Source: an uncultured beta proteobacterium (GTDB lineage Bacteria > Pseudomonadota > Gammaproteobacteria > Burkholderiales > Burkholderiaceae_C). Taken from it: a stretch of 64,000 nt of DNA. The translations under genes and the position numbers were made by a program. Positions 7,691 to 19,778 of this stretch are shown here, in pieces. Below the pieces are notes generated by a model that worked only from the letters and a program-made list of their open reading frames with translations, searched no databases and had not been told where the DNA came from. Where the stretch lies: NCBI GenBank assembly GCA_903920695.1, contig CAIXNB010000050.1, positions 1 through 64,000 of the forward strand, given 5' to 3'. The first letter of the stretch is position 1. Every line of letters begins with the position of its first letter.

Positions 7691-9163
7691 ATGAACGCCA
7701 CACAACACCATTACCGCTCCGACCTCGTTCGCATCGCCACGCGCGCCATGACTGAGCGCGGCTTGGAGCCCGAGTTCTCGTCGCGGGTCGCGCAGCAGTT
7801 GAGCGCCATCACGGGTCCGGCGCACGAGAGCGATGCCGCTATCCGCGACCTCACCGCTTTGCTCTGGTGCTCGCTCGACAACGACGACTCGCGCGACCTC
7901 GATCAGCTCACCGCCTGCGAGCCGCTGGCGCAGGGCGCTGTGCGGCTCTGGGTGGCCATTGCCGATGTCGATGCGCTGGTTGCGCAGGGCAGTCCGATCG
8001 ACGAGCACGCGCTGCTCAACACGACCACCGTTTACACCTCGGCGCGCATCTTCCCGATGCTGCCCGAGCGCCTGTCCACCGATCTGACTTCGCTCAACTT
8101 CGATCAGGAGCGCCTCGCACTGGTGATCGAGATGGTGTTCGATGCCAGCGCCGTGCTGTCGGGCGCGACCGTGTACCGCGCACGCGTGCGCAACAAGGCC
8201 AAACTGGCCTACGACGCGGTCAGCGCCTGGATCGACGGCGAGGGTGCGTTGCCCGCGGCCGCCGCTGCCGTTCCCGGTCTGCAGGAGCAGTTGCGCATGC
8301 AGGATGCGTTGGCCCAGCAGTTGCGCCTGCACCGTCATGCGCAGGGCTCGCTGGAGTTGGAGACCTTTCAGCCGCGTGCCGTATTCGAGGGCGAGCAGGT
8401 GGTCGGGATTGCGCAGCAGGTGCACAACCGGGCGCGCCAGCTGATTGAGGAAGTGATGATTGCGACCAACGGCTGCACCGCGCGCTACCTGGCAGCGCAT
8501 GGCGGCGCCTCGCTGCGCCGCGTGGTGCGCTCGCCGGAGCGCTGGCTGCGCATCGTCGGTGTCGCCAAGGAGTATGGTGAAACGCTGCCCGGCGAGCCCG
8601 ACTCGAAGGCGCTCGAAGCCTTCCTGGCCAAGCGCCACAAGCTGGATCCGCTGCGCTTTCAGGACCTCTCGCTGGTCATCGTCAAGCTCATGGGGTCGGG
8701 CGAGTATGTGGTCGAGGTGCCGGGCGAGGCGCCGATCGGCCACTTCGGTCTGGCGGTGCGCGACTACACGCACTCGACCGCGCCGAACCGGCGTTTCCCT
8801 GACCTCATCACGTCACGTTTGCTCAAAGCGGCCTTGCAGAACAAGCGTGCGCCCTATTCCAATACCGAACTGGCCGAACTCGCCACGCACTGCACGCAGC
8901 AGGAGAACGCGGCGCAAAAGGTGGAGCGACGCATGCGCAAGTCGGAAGCGGCGATCGTGCTCGAGTCGCGCATCGGCCAGCGCTTTGACGCCATCGTCAC
9001 CGGTGCCAGCACCGACGGCACTTGGGTGCGCCTGCTCTCACCGCCCGCCGACGGCAAACTGGTGAGCGGCACGCAGAACCTCAGAGTCGGCGACAAACTT
9101 CACGTCAAGTTGTTGTCAACCGACGTGGAGCATGGCTTTATCGACTTCGCGCGCGTGGACTGA
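7691..9163 (+). CDS. RNB-domain (RNase II/R-like) ribonuclease
   Basis: 'LDNDDSRDLDQLT', 'FGLAVRDYTHSTAPNRRFPDLITSRLL' catalytic RNB motifs. Confidence 0.85.
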   Translation: MNATQHHYRSDLVRIATRAMTERGLEPEFSSRVAQQLSAITGPAHESDAAIRDLTALLWCSLDNDDSRDLDQLTACEPLAQGAVRLWVAIADVDALVAQGSPIDEHALLNTTTVYTSARIFPMLPERLSTDLTSLNFDQERLALVIEMVFDASAVLSGATVYRARVRNKAKLAYDAVSAWIDGEGALPAAAAAVPGLQEQLRMQDALAQQLRLHRHAQGSLELETFQPRAVFEGEQVVGIAQQVHNRARQLIEEVMIATNGCTARYLAAHGGASLRRVVRSPERWLRIVGVAKEYGETLPGEPDSKALEAFLAKRHKLDPLRFQDLSLVIVKLMGSGEYVVEVPGEAPIGHFGLAVRDYTHSTAPNRRFPDLITSRLLKAALQNKRAPYSNTELAELATHCTQQENAAQKVERRMRKSEAAIVLESRIGQRFDAIVTGASTDGTWVRLLSPPADGKLVSGTQNLRVGDKLHVKLLSTDVEHGFIDFARVD

Positions 9164-9198
9164 GCCGCCGGGTCGCAACGACGCAGCAGCGGGGCCTG

Positions 9199-11505
9199 TC
9201 AGCCGTGTTGCTGCGCGGCGTTGGCCACGGCCAGCGCCGTCATGTTGACCACGCGGCGCACCGTGGCCGAGGGTGTCAGCACATGGGCCGAGGCCGCTGC
9301 GCCGAGCAGGATTGGTCCGACCGTGACGCCGTTGCCGCCGGTCACCTTGAGCACATTGAACAGGATGTTGGCGGCGTCCAGGTTCGGGCAGACCAGCAGA
9401 TTGGCCTCGCCGTGCAGCTTGCTGCCAATCAGCGCCGCGTGGCGCATGTCTTCCGACAGAGCCGCGTCGCCGTGCAGTTCGCCGTCGCATTCGACATCGG
9501 GCGCCATCTTGCTGAACAGCTCATGTGCCAGTCGCATCTTGACCGCTGACTTGCGCGTCGAGGAGCCGTACATCGAGTGCGACAGGAAGGCGACTTTCGG
9601 CGGTACACCGAAACGACTGACCTCGTCGGCGGCCATCAGCGCGATGCTGGCGAGTTGTTCGGCGTCCGGGTCTTCGTTGACAAAGGCATCGGTGATGAAT
9701 AGCGTGCGTTTTTCGAGCATCAGGGCGTTCAGCGTGGCATAGCCGGTTGCACCTTCCTTCATGCCGATGATGTCGCGCACATGGTCCAGGTGCACGTCAA
9801 AGCGCCCGTGCAGGCCGCACAGCATGGCGTCGGCGTCGCCGAGTTTGAGCATCAAGGCGGCGATGGTCGTGGTCGAGCGCCGCACGGCGGCCTTGGCGGC
9901 CTCGATCGAGACGCCGCGCCGGCCCATCAGGCCGTGGTAGGTCTCCCAGTACTGGCGGAAGCGCGGATCGTCTTCCGGATTGACGCAGTCGACATCGGTG
10001 CCCAGGCGGATGCGCAAGCCGGCCTTGAGCATGCGGGCCTCGATCACCGCCGGGCGTCCGATCAAAATCGGGCGCGCCAGACCTTCGTCCACCACGACCT
10101 GCGCTGCGCGCAGCACGCGCTCGTCTTCGCCTTCGGCATAGGCGACGCGCTTGGCTTCGAGCGGCACCGCCTTGGCAGAGGTGAAGACCGGGCGCATGAA
10201 CATGCCGGTCTGGTAGACGAAGCGTGACAACTGCTGGCGGTAGGCTTCCATATCCTTGATCGGACGCTCGGCCACGCCGGACTCTTCGGCCGCCTTGGCC
10301 ACGGCCGGCGCGATGCGCAGAATCAGGCGCGAATCAAAGGGTGTCGGGATCAGGTACTCGGAGCCGAACACCAGCTCCTTGCCGGCGTAGGCGTTGGCCA
10401 CTTCTTCGCTGATGTCGGCCTTGGCCAGATCGGCGATCTGGCGCACGCAGGCCAGCTTCATGGCTTCGGTGATCTTGGTCGCGCCGCAGTCGAGCGCGCC
10501 GCGGAAGATGTAGGGGAAGCACAGGACGTTGTTAACCTGGTTCGGGTAGTCGGAGCGTCCCGTGGCGATGATGCAATCGGGCCGCACAGCCTTGGCCAGC
10601 TCAGGGCGGATTTCGGGTTCCGGATTGGCCAGCGCCAGGATGATGGGCTTGTCGGCCATGGTCTTGACCATGGCCTGCGTCAGCACACCGGCGGTCGAAC
10701 AGCCCAGGAAGACGTCGGCCTTGTCGATCACATCGGCCAGCGTGCGCAGTTCGGTTTTCTGCGCGAAGCGCGCTTTCGATTCGTCGTAGCCACCGGGCCG
10801 GCCTTCATAGATCAGACCCTTGGAGTCGCAGACGAAAACGTTGCTGCGCGTGACACCGAGTCCGACCATGACGTCGAGGCACGCGATGGCCGCCGCACCG
10901 GCGCCCGAGACCGCAAGCTTGACGTCCTCGATGCGCTTGCCAACCAGTTCCAGCCCGTTGAGCAGGGCGGCGCTGGAGATGATGGCGGTGCCGTGCTGGT
11001 CATCGTGAAACAGCGGAATGTTCATGCGCTCGCGCAGTTTCTTCTCGATGTAGAAGCACTCGGGCGCCTTGATGTCTTCGAGGTTGATGCCGCCCAACGT
11101 CGGCTCCAGCGCGGCAATGATCTCGATCAGCTTGTCGGGGTCGCGCTCGGCCAGTTCGATGTCGAAGACGTCGATGCCGGCGAACTTCTTGAACAGACAG
11201 CCCTTGCCTTCCATCACCGGTTTTGAGGCGAGCGGGCCGATGTCGCCCAGACCGAGCACGGCTGTGCCGTTGGTGATGACGCCCACCAGGTTGCCGCGCG
11301 AGGTGTATTCGGTGACCAGCGAGGGATCGGCTTCGATGTCCAGGCAGGGGTAGGCAACGCCGGGCGAATAGGCCAAGGAGAGGTCGCGCTGGTTGTGCAG
11401 CGGCTTGGTCGGCGTGACCGAAATCTTGCCGCGCGTCGGCGTGCGGTGGTATTCGCGCGCTGCCTCGCGCAATGCGTGTTCTGCCGGGGAAAGTTCTTTG
11501 CTCAC
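9199..11505 (-). CDS. maeB: NADP-dependent malic enzyme with phosphotransacetylase-like C-terminal domain
   Basis: 768 aa; malic enzyme N-terminus and PTA-like C-terminus. Confidence 0.9.
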   Translation of the reverse strand: MSKELSPAEHALREAAREYHRTPTRGKISVTPTKPLHNQRDLSLAYSPGVAYPCLDIEADPSLVTEYTSRGNLVGVITNGTAVLGLGDIGPLASKPVMEGKGCLFKKFAGIDVFDIELAERDPDKLIEIIAALEPTLGGINLEDIKAPECFYIEKKLRERMNIPLFHDDQHGTAIISSAALLNGLELVGKRIEDVKLAVSGAGAAAIACLDVMVGLGVTRSNVFVCDSKGLIYEGRPGGYDESKARFAQKTELRTLADVIDKADVFLGCSTAGVLTQAMVKTMADKPIILALANPEPEIRPELAKAVRPDCIIATGRSDYPNQVNNVLCFPYIFRGALDCGATKITEAMKLACVRQIADLAKADISEEVANAYAGKELVFGSEYLIPTPFDSRLILRIAPAVAKAAEESGVAERPIKDMEAYRQQLSRFVYQTGMFMRPVFTSAKAVPLEAKRVAYAEGEDERVLRAAQVVVDEGLARPILIGRPAVIEARMLKAGLRIRLGTDVDCVNPEDDPRFRQYWETYHGLMGRRGVSIEAAKAAVRRSTTTIAALMLKLGDADAMLCGLHGRFDVHLDHVRDIIGMKEGATGYATLNALMLEKRTLFITDAFVNEDPDAEQLASIALMAADEVSRFGVPPKVAFLSHSMYGSSTRKSAVKMRLAHELFSKMAPDVECDGELHGDAALSEDMRHAALIGSKLHGEANLLVCPNLDAANILFNVLKVTGGNGVTVGPILLGAAASAHVLTPSATVRRVVNMTALAVANAAQQHG

Positions 11506-11519
11506 GTAAAACTCCTTTG

Positions 11520-12743
11520 TTATAAAAGTAAATCTTTCAGGCTGCGCGCGATCACCTTGGTCGCACGCCGTAAATCTTCCAGATCGAGCCGCTCATCCGC
11601 ACGCTTGGCATGCGACTCAAGTACTGTACGCGGTCCGGCACCATAGATGACGCCGGGAATACCCGCCTCGCAGAACAGGCGCACGTCAGTGTACAGAGGC
11701 GTGCCGATGGCCGGAATCGGCTCGCCAAACACCGCTTGTGCGTGCTTTTGCAGGGCTTGCACCAGTGGCTTGTTGCCGGGCAGCGGCTGCATGGCACGGG
11801 CCAGCAGGATGCGCCGGACCTCGACCGTGATGCCGTTGCACTGGGCGGCGGCGGCGCTGATGATCTGGCGCAGCGTGACTTCGACCTTGGCCGGGTCTTC
11901 TTCCGGAATCATGCGTCGGTCGAGTTTGAAAGTAACGCGTCCGGGTATGACGTTGGTGTTGGTGCCGCCTTCGATCAGGCCGACGTTCAGGTACGGATGC
12001 GTGATGCCTTCGACCGCCGAGTGCACCTGCCGGTAGCGTGCGTTCTCCGCGTACAAGGCCTGCAGAATGTGCACCGCTGCCTGCAAGGCATCGACGCCCG
12101 AGTCGGGAATGGCGGCGTGCGCCATCTTCCCGTGCACCGTCACTTCGAGTTGCAGGCAGCCGTTATGCGCAGTGATGACCTGGTAGCTGAAACCGGCGGC
12201 GATCATCAGGTCCGGCTTGATCAGCCTGTTGCGCAGCAGCCAACCGGGCCCGGCTTGGCCACCGAATTCTTCGTCGTAGCTGAACAGCAACTCGACACAG
12301 CCGTGGCCTGGCGTCACAACCGCTTCGAGTGCGCGTAGGGCAAAGGTGTAGGTTGAAAAATCGCACTTGCTGACAGCAGCGGCACGGCCATAGATCTTGC
12401 CGTTGACGATCTCGCCACCGTATGGGTCTTTGCTCCAGCCTTCACCGGGCGGCACGACATCACCGTGCGCGTTGAGCAGCACGGTGGGGCCCGGACCGTA
12501 CTGGCGGCGCACCAGCAGGTTGGTGATGCTCGTCAAGCCCAGGGCCTGGACCTCGGCTGCCGGTACCGGATACTTCTCGACGGGCAAGCCCATGGCTTCG
12601 AGCAGTTCCGCCGTGCGCTGCGCGTGCGGCGCGTTGTCGCCGGGCGGCGTGTCGGTCGGGACGCGGATCAATTCCTGCAGGAAGCGCACTTGCTCGTCAA
12701 AGTGGGCGTCGATCCAGGCGTCGAGCTGTTCGTAAGAGGTCAT
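11520..12743 (-). CDS. M20-family peptidase/deacylase (ArgE/DapE-like)
   Basis: 'VLLNAHGDVVPPGEGW', 'LLFSYDEEFGGQAGPGWL'. Confidence 0.8.
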   Translation of the reverse strand: MTSYEQLDAWIDAHFDEQVRFLQELIRVPTDTPPGDNAPHAQRTAELLEAMGLPVEKYPVPAAEVQALGLTSITNLLVRRQYGPGPTVLLNAHGDVVPPGEGWSKDPYGGEIVNGKIYGRAAAVSKCDFSTYTFALRALEAVVTPGHGCVELLFSYDEEFGGQAGPGWLLRNRLIKPDLMIAAGFSYQVITAHNGCLQLEVTVHGKMAHAAIPDSGVDALQAAVHILQALYAENARYRQVHSAVEGITHPYLNVGLIEGGTNTNVIPGRVTFKLDRRMIPEEDPAKVEVTLRQIISAAAAQCNGITVEVRRILLARAMQPLPGNKPLVQALQKHAQAVFGEPIPAIGTPLYTDVRLFCEAGIPGVIYGAGPRTVLESHAKRADERLDLEDLRRATKVIARSLKDLLL

Positions 12744-12767
12744 GGCAATTTTTTGGGAATCAGATGT

Positions 12768-14540
<1,773 letters not shown>

Positions 14541-14542
14541 CT

Positions 14543-15505
14543 TCAGCGCTCAAGGGCTTCGGTGAAGGGATGGGTCTGGCGCCAGTGCTGCGCGATGTCG
14601 ATGCGCCGGCAGACCCATACCCGGTCATGGCGGGCGATGTGGTCCAGAAAGCGCTGCAGCGCGCCAATGCGGCCGGGCCGCCCGAGCAGGCGGCAGTGCA
14701 TGCCGACGCTGAGCATCTTCGGGCGGTTCTCGCCTTGCGGATCGCCTTCGGCGTAAAGCGCATCGAAGCTGTCGCGCAGGTAGGTAAAAAAATCATCGCC
14801 CTGGGCGAAGCCCTGCGGCAGCGAAAAGCGCATGTCGTTGCTGTCCAGCGTGTAGGGCACGATCAGCTGCGCTACCACTTCGCCATTGGTCTTGCGCACC
14901 TTCATCCAGAACGGCAGGTCGTCGCCGTAGTAATCGCTGTCGTAGGCAAAGCCGCCATAGTCGGCCACCAGGCGGCGCGTGTTCGGGCTGTCGCGCCCGG
15001 CGTACCAGCCCATTGCGCGCTGACCGGTCAGACGGTTGATGATGTCCATGGCGTGGGCCATGTGTTCGCGCTCGGTGACCTCGTCCAGACCCTGGTAATG
15101 AATCCAGCGCCAGCCGTGGCAGGCGATTTCATGTCCCTGTTGTTGCAGCACCCGCACCAGTTCCGGGTTACGCTCCAGTGCCATGGCGACGCCAAAGACC
15201 GTCAACGGCAGGCCGCGCTGCTCGAACTCGCGCAGGATGCGCCAGACGCCGGCGCGTGCGCCGTATTCGTAGATGCCTTCCATGCTGATGTGGCGTTCGG
15301 GAAAGCTCGGCGGGTTGAACATTTCCGACAGAAATTGCTCGGAACCGGTATCGCCATGCAGCACGCTCATCTCGCCACCTTCCTCGTAGTTGAGGACAAA
15401 CTGGACGGCGATACGGGCCTGTTCCGGCCACTGCGCGTGCGGTGGTCGAGACCCGTAGCCGATGAGGTCGCGGGGATAGGGAAGTGTGCTGTCGTAAGAG
15501 GTCAT
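14543..15505 (-). CDS. puuE: allantoinase PuuE (polysaccharide-deacetylase family)
   Basis: 'MTSYDSTLPYPRDLIGYGSRPPHAQWPEQARIAVQFVLNYEEGGE'; internal start at 15505. Confidence 0.9.
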   Translation of the reverse strand: MTSYDSTLPYPRDLIGYGSRPPHAQWPEQARIAVQFVLNYEEGGEMSVLHGDTGSEQFLSEMFNPPSFPERHISMEGIYEYGARAGVWRILREFEQRGLPLTVFGVAMALERNPELVRVLQQQGHEIACHGWRWIHYQGLDEVTEREHMAHAMDIINRLTGQRAMGWYAGRDSPNTRRLVADYGGFAYDSDYYGDDLPFWMKVRKTNGEVVAQLIVPYTLDSNDMRFSLPQGFAQGDDFFTYLRDSFDALYAEGDPQGENRPKMLSVGMHCRLLGRPGRIGALQRFLDHIARHDRVWVCRRIDIAQHWRQTHPFTEALER

Positions 15506-15523
15506 TTTGCCGCTGCTAGGCTG

Positions 15524-15535
15524 AGTGTATACACT
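15524..15535. promoter_or_regulatory. perfect palindrome AGTGTATACACT between divergent puuE and uraH
   Basis: 12-bp palindrome in a 58-bp divergent intergenic region; TGTATACA core resembles GntR-type operators. Confidence 0.45.
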
Positions 15536-15563
15536 TTGCCATCGCATCAAAAAGAGGCACACC

Positions 15564-15917
15564 ATGGGCTTGAGTACCCACGTATTGGACACCATGCATG
15601 GCACGCCGGCGGCCGGCATGGCAGTCGCCCTGTACAGAATCGAGGGCGACTCGGCAACGCTGCTCAAGCAACTGGTGCTGAACCAGGACGGCCGCAATCC
15701 CGACGGACTGTTACTTGAAGGTGAGGCGCTCCGGCTGGGTTGCTACCGGCTGGTGTTTGATGTGGCGGGCTATTACGCGGCGCGCGGTGTTGCCTTGCCT
15801 GAGCCGAATTTTCTGGGTCGGGTCCAAATTGACTTTGGCATTGCGCAGCCCGAGCAGCACTACCACGTACCGTTGCTCGTCAGCCCCTGGAGCTATTCAA
15901 GCTATCGTGGGTCGTAG
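15564..15917 (+). CDS. uraH: 5-hydroxyisourate hydrolase
   Basis: 'MGLSTHVLDTMHGTPAAGMAVALYRI' and C-terminal 'HYHVPLLVSPWSYSSYRGS'. Confidence 0.92.
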   Translation: MGLSTHVLDTMHGTPAAGMAVALYRIEGDSATLLKQLVLNQDGRNPDGLLLEGEALRLGCYRLVFDVAGYYAARGVALPEPNFLGRVQIDFGIAQPEQHYHVPLLVSPWSYSSYRGS

Positions 15918-16009
15918 CCCGTATGCAGCGCAGCGCAATACGGGTTTGGCAACGCCATCGATCTTGGTACGGTGTCCCCGCATGACGCCTGCGGCTTTAT
16001 GCGGGCTAC
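15914..16009. repeat. pair of REP-like inverted repeats (GTAGCCCGTAT...ATACGGG; CCCGCAT...ATGCGGGCTAC)
   Basis: stems CCCGTAT/ATACGGG (15918-15944) and CCCGCAT/ATGCGGG (15977-16005), opposite orientation. Confidence 0.7.
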
Positions 16010-16092
16010 AGGATGCGGTCTGTCCCGCAAGCCCAATTAGTTGAGGACAGAGCTTGCTCGCTTCGCGTAGCTGCGGTCTGTCCCACAAGGTC

Positions 16093-16623
16093 TCAGAGTT
16101 GCCCCTCTGTCAGCGTATCGAGCTGGAAGCGCCCACTGCTGTGCCAGAGCCAGGTGTCGGTATACGTGACCTTGCCCAAGCGCACAGGCTTCGGGAAGGG
16201 CGCGGCTTGGCGCACGGTGCGTTCGATTTCGGCGATCACTTCGGGTGCCTGTTTCGGCGCGCGCATCCAGTCCAGGTTGATGACCTGGCCCTGGCCGTCG
16301 AGCTCGACCTGCAGTACGCCGATGGCATACAGCAGCGGCGGCATCTTGCCCTGAAAGATTCGGTGCGTGTTTTGGCTGTAGAGGTGACTGGCCGCATCGC
16401 GACGATAGTCGCGTGGGTCGCTGGCGTTCGATACCGGCATCATGCTTGCGGGGGTGGTGGGCTGAGTCGCTACCGGCGCGGGAGGCGACGATGGTGGGGT
16501 TTTCGGGTTGGATGCGCCTGAAGGCAGAGTTTTGGGCGGAGCGCTGCAAGCCGCCACGATGGCGGCAATGATGCCGGCGCTGGCAGCGCGCCATGCGGTG
16601 GAGAATTTGAATGCTGGCTTCAC
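16093..16623 (-). CDS. proline-rich putative lipoprotein with TonB-like C-terminal region
   Basis: 'AAIVAACSAPP' lipobox-like; 'GVLQVELDGQGQVINLDWMRAPKQAPEV'. Confidence 0.55.
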   Translation of the reverse strand: MKPAFKFSTAWRAASAGIIAAIVAACSAPPKTLPSGASNPKTPPSSPPAPVATQPTTPASMMPVSNASDPRDYRRDAASHLYSQNTHRIFQGKMPPLLYAIGVLQVELDGQGQVINLDWMRAPKQAPEVIAEIERTVRQAAPFPKPVRLGKVTYTDTWLWHSSGRFQLDTLTEGQL

Positions 16624-16742
16624 CTAACACCTCCAGACAATGAGTGTATTGAATTGACACGCTACAGTGTCGACAACAGCGCCAGCATCGACTGTGCCTG
16701 AAGAATGGTGGCTCTCGTGGCTTATTTTGGTTTCAAAAGGTA

Positions 16743-17543
16743 ATGATGACGTGTGACAGCTTTCTGACGCGCCTGGCCTGCGAAGACGCCTGCCTGGTTA
16801 CGGTGCAAGCGACGCGCGGTTCGGTGCCGCGCGAGGTCGGCGCCTGGATGGCCGTGTTTGACGCCGACGTGCTGGCCAGCATTGGTGGGGGTCATCTGGA
16901 GTTTCAGGCGATCGCGCAAGCGCGCCGGCGTTTGTCGGGCCATGCGGGTGAACCGCTCATGCGCTACGTCCTGGGTGCGGCGCTGGGCCAGTGCTGTGGT
17001 GGCGAGGTGCAGCTGCGCTTCGAGCGCGTAGACGCCGCTGACATCGGTGCGCTGCGCACGCGACTGGCGCCGCTGCGCACGCCGCTGGCGCTTTTTGGTG
17101 GCGGTCATGTCGGCCGGGCGCTGGTGCATGTGTTCGCGTCCCTGCCATTTCATTTGAGCTGGATCGACAGCCGCGATCAGATCTTTCCCGAAGAACTGCC
17201 GGCCAATGTCGTGACTGAGCACTCGGACCCGGTGCAGACGGCGGTGGCGGCTTTGGCGCCGCACAGTCGCGTGCTGATCATGAGTTTCAGCCACGCCGAG
17301 GACCTGGAACTGGTCGCGGCCTGCCTGACACGACAGCGGCGTCAGGCCGACCTGCCCTATGTCGGTCTGATTGGCAGCAAGACCAAGTGGGCGAGCTTCT
17401 CGCACCGATTGTTGGCGCGTGGTTTTACGGCCCAGGAGTTGGCCCATGTCACTTGTCCGATCGGCGTCGACGGAATTTCCGGCAAGGCGCCTGAGGTGAT
17501 CGCGATTGCCGTGGCGGCACAGATATTGCGGACGTTGCCGTAG
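16743..17543 (+). CDS. xdhC: xanthine dehydrogenase accessory protein XdhC
   Basis: 'VTVQATRGSVPREVGAWMAVF', 'SIGGGHLEFQAI', 'LFGGGHVGRALV', 'YVGLIGSKTKW'. Confidence 0.9.
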   Translation: MMTCDSFLTRLACEDACLVTVQATRGSVPREVGAWMAVFDADVLASIGGGHLEFQAIAQARRRLSGHAGEPLMRYVLGAALGQCCGGEVQLRFERVDAADIGALRTRLAPLRTPLALFGGGHVGRALVHVFASLPFHLSWIDSRDQIFPEELPANVVTEHSDPVQTAVAALAPHSRVLIMSFSHAEDLELVAACLTRQRRQADLPYVGLIGSKTKWASFSHRLLARGFTAQELAHVTCPIGVDGISGKAPEVIAIAVAAQILRTLP

Positions 17544-17578
17544 GACTGAAATTTCACGCACAAATAGAGGGCGGGCTA

Positions 17579-18778
17579 ATGGAAAGCTATTACCTTGATT
17601 GGGCTAATTTGCTGTTGCGCTGGACGCATGTCATCACGGCCATTGCCTGGATCGGGTCCTCCTTTTATCTTGTTTTTCTCGACAGCAGCCTGACACCTCC
17701 GATCGATGATGAGCAGAAGAAACAGGGCGTCAGTGGCGAATTGTGGGCCGTGCACGGGGGCGGCTTCTACCACCCGGTCAAGTTCAATGTGTCGCCGTCG
17801 CAACTGCCAGCGCATCTGCACTGGTTTTACTGGGAGAGTTACAGCACCTGGCTGACTGGCTTCGCGCTGTTTACGGTGAGCTACCTCTGGAGCGCCCGCA
17901 GCTACCTGATCGACAAGTCGCTGATGGATTGGGCGCCGGTCACAGCCATCACGGTGGCGGTGTCATTTTTGCTGCTGTTCTGGCTTCTGTACGACCGGAT
18001 TTGCCGCATTTTCGGCCAGCGCCAGCATGGTGATGCCATCGTCGGGGCTCTGGTATTCGTGCTGGTCTGCGTGGCATCCTGGGCCGCCTGTCATTGGTTT
18101 GCCGGGCGCGCCGCCTTTCTGTTGGTCGGCGCCATGCTGGCGACCAGCATGAGCGCCAATGTGTTCTTCTGGATCATCCCGGGGCAGAAGAAGGTGGTGG
18201 CTGCGCTCAAGTCCGGGCAAGCGGTTGATGCCATACACGGCAAGCGCGGCAAGCAGCGCAGCGTGCACAACACGTATTTCACGCTGCCCGTGCTGTTTGC
18301 CATGCTCAGCGGTCACTACAGTTTTACCTTCAACCATCCGCAGAACTGGCTGGTGTTGATCGGGATGATGTTCGCTGGGGCGGCGATCCGCCAGTTCTTT
18401 GTCATGCGCCATGGCTACCTGCTGGGGCGCAATGGCAATCCGCTTGCTTATGCGCTGGCCGGCATCGCGGCGCAGGTGCTGTTGGTGGTCTGGCTCGCGC
18501 CGGCACCGGCGCCGTCAGCGCCAGTGGCTGTGCGTCAGATCAGTTACGCGCAATTGCAGCCGGTGCTGGCCCAGCGTTGCTACCTGTGCCACGGTGAATT
18601 GGTGCAGATGAAGAATGTGCGCCTCGACTCAAAGCAGAACGTCAAGGCTTATGCGCAGTACATGTACCAGCAGGCCGTGGTCCTGAAGCTGATGCCGATG
18701 AACAACGCCACCAATATCACCGAGGAAGAACGGCTGCTGATCAAGCAGTGGTTCGAGGACGGCGCGCGGATCGATTAA
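17579..18778 (+). CDS. puuD: membrane-bound urate hydroxylase PuuD with C-terminal cytochrome c motif
   Basis: 'WANLLLRWTHVITAIAWIGSSFYLVFLDSSL'; C-terminal CYLCH heme motif. Confidence 0.9.
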   Translation: MESYYLDWANLLLRWTHVITAIAWIGSSFYLVFLDSSLTPPIDDEQKKQGVSGELWAVHGGGFYHPVKFNVSPSQLPAHLHWFYWESYSTWLTGFALFTVSYLWSARSYLIDKSLMDWAPVTAITVAVSFLLLFWLLYDRICRIFGQRQHGDAIVGALVFVLVCVASWAACHWFAGRAAFLLVGAMLATSMSANVFFWIIPGQKKVVAALKSGQAVDAIHGKRGKQRSVHNTYFTLPVLFAMLSGHYSFTFNHPQNWLVLIGMMFAGAAIRQFFVMRHGYLLGRNGNPLAYALAGIAAQVLLVVWLAPAPAPSAPVAVRQISYAQLQPVLAQRCYLCHGELVQMKNVRLDSKQNVKAYAQYMYQQAVVLKLMPMNNATNITEEERLLIKQWFEDGARID

Positions 18779-19746
18779 TCCACGCGTGCGCCGGAGGCCT
18801 TCACGAGCTTCTCATATTTCGCACGTTCGCTCTTCATGAAGGCGCCGAATTCGTCGGGTGAACTCGGTGCCGGTTCGGCCAGCAGCGTGGCAAAACGGGC
18901 TTTGGTTTCGCTCGCCTTGAGCGCGGCCACAAAGGCCTGGTTGAGACGGGCGACAACTTCTTTTGGCGTCGCCGCAGGTGCCACCAGACCCCACCAGGTG
19001 TCGATGGCAAAGCCCTTGAGCGTGTCGGCCATCGGTGGCGTGTCGGGCAGGGCGCTGGATCGCGTCAGCGTCGTTACGGCGATCGCGCGCAGTTTGCCGG
19101 AGCGGATATTCGGCGCGGCGGTGGCGAGGTTGTCGAAGTTGAAATCGACCTGAGCGCTCAGCAGCGCCAGTTGCGCCGGGCTGCCGCCGTTGTAGGGAAT
19201 GTGCACAGCGAAGATGCCGGCATCGCGCTTGAACATTTCGCCGGCCAGATGGCCAGCGCTGCCATTGCCGCCGCTGCCGTAATTGAGCTTGGCCGGATTG
19301 GCCTTGGCATAGGCAATCAGTTCGGCCAGGGTGTGGATGTTCAGGCGCTGCGCTACTTCGGCGTTCATCACCAGCACGTTGGGCACGCGCACCATCTGCG
19401 TGATGGGGGCAAAGTCGGTCGCCGCGTTGTAGGGCATCTTGCTGTAGAGCCAGGGGTTGACGGCATGGGTGGCGGTGGCGGCAATGCCGATGGTCAGGCC
19501 ATCGGGCGCTGCCTTTGCCACGGTGTCGGCGCCGATGTTGCCGCCGGCGCCGGGCTTGTTCTCGATGATGACGGGACCGAGCGTGTCGCGCACCCGTTCT
19601 GCCAGAGCGCGCGCCGTGATGTCGAGTGGGCCGCCTGCGGCATAGGGAACGATCAGGCGGATCGGCTTGTTCTGCGCCTGCGCCGCAGGGGCTATGGCGA
19701 CGCTGAGCAGGGCCAGGGCGGTTAGCAAAAGAGTCTTGTAGTGCAT
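18775..19746 (-). CDS. TctC/Bug-family solute-binding protein
   Basis: 'KPIRLIVPYAAGGPLDITARALAERV'. Confidence 0.9.
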   Translation of the reverse strand: MHYKTLLLTALALLSVAIAPAAQAQNKPIRLIVPYAAGGPLDITARALAERVRDTLGPVIIENKPGAGGNIGADTVAKAAPDGLTIGIAATATHAVNPWLYSKMPYNAATDFAPITQMVRVPNVLVMNAEVAQRLNIHTLAELIAYAKANPAKLNYGSGGNGSAGHLAGEMFKRDAGIFAVHIPYNGGSPAQLALLSAQVDFNFDNLATAAPNIRSGKLRAIAVTTLTRSSALPDTPPMADTLKGFAIDTWWGLVAPAATPKEVVARLNQAFVAALKASETKARFATLLAEPAPSSPDEFGAFMKSERAKYEKLVKASGARVD

Positions 19747-19778
19747 GCGGGTGCTTTCATGAAGGAATAATGGGCGTT

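Noticed and set aside
7628-8773. 381-aa minus-strand ORF opposite the RNB ribonuclease
   Set aside because: Antisense shadow; RNB catalytic motifs are on the plus strand.
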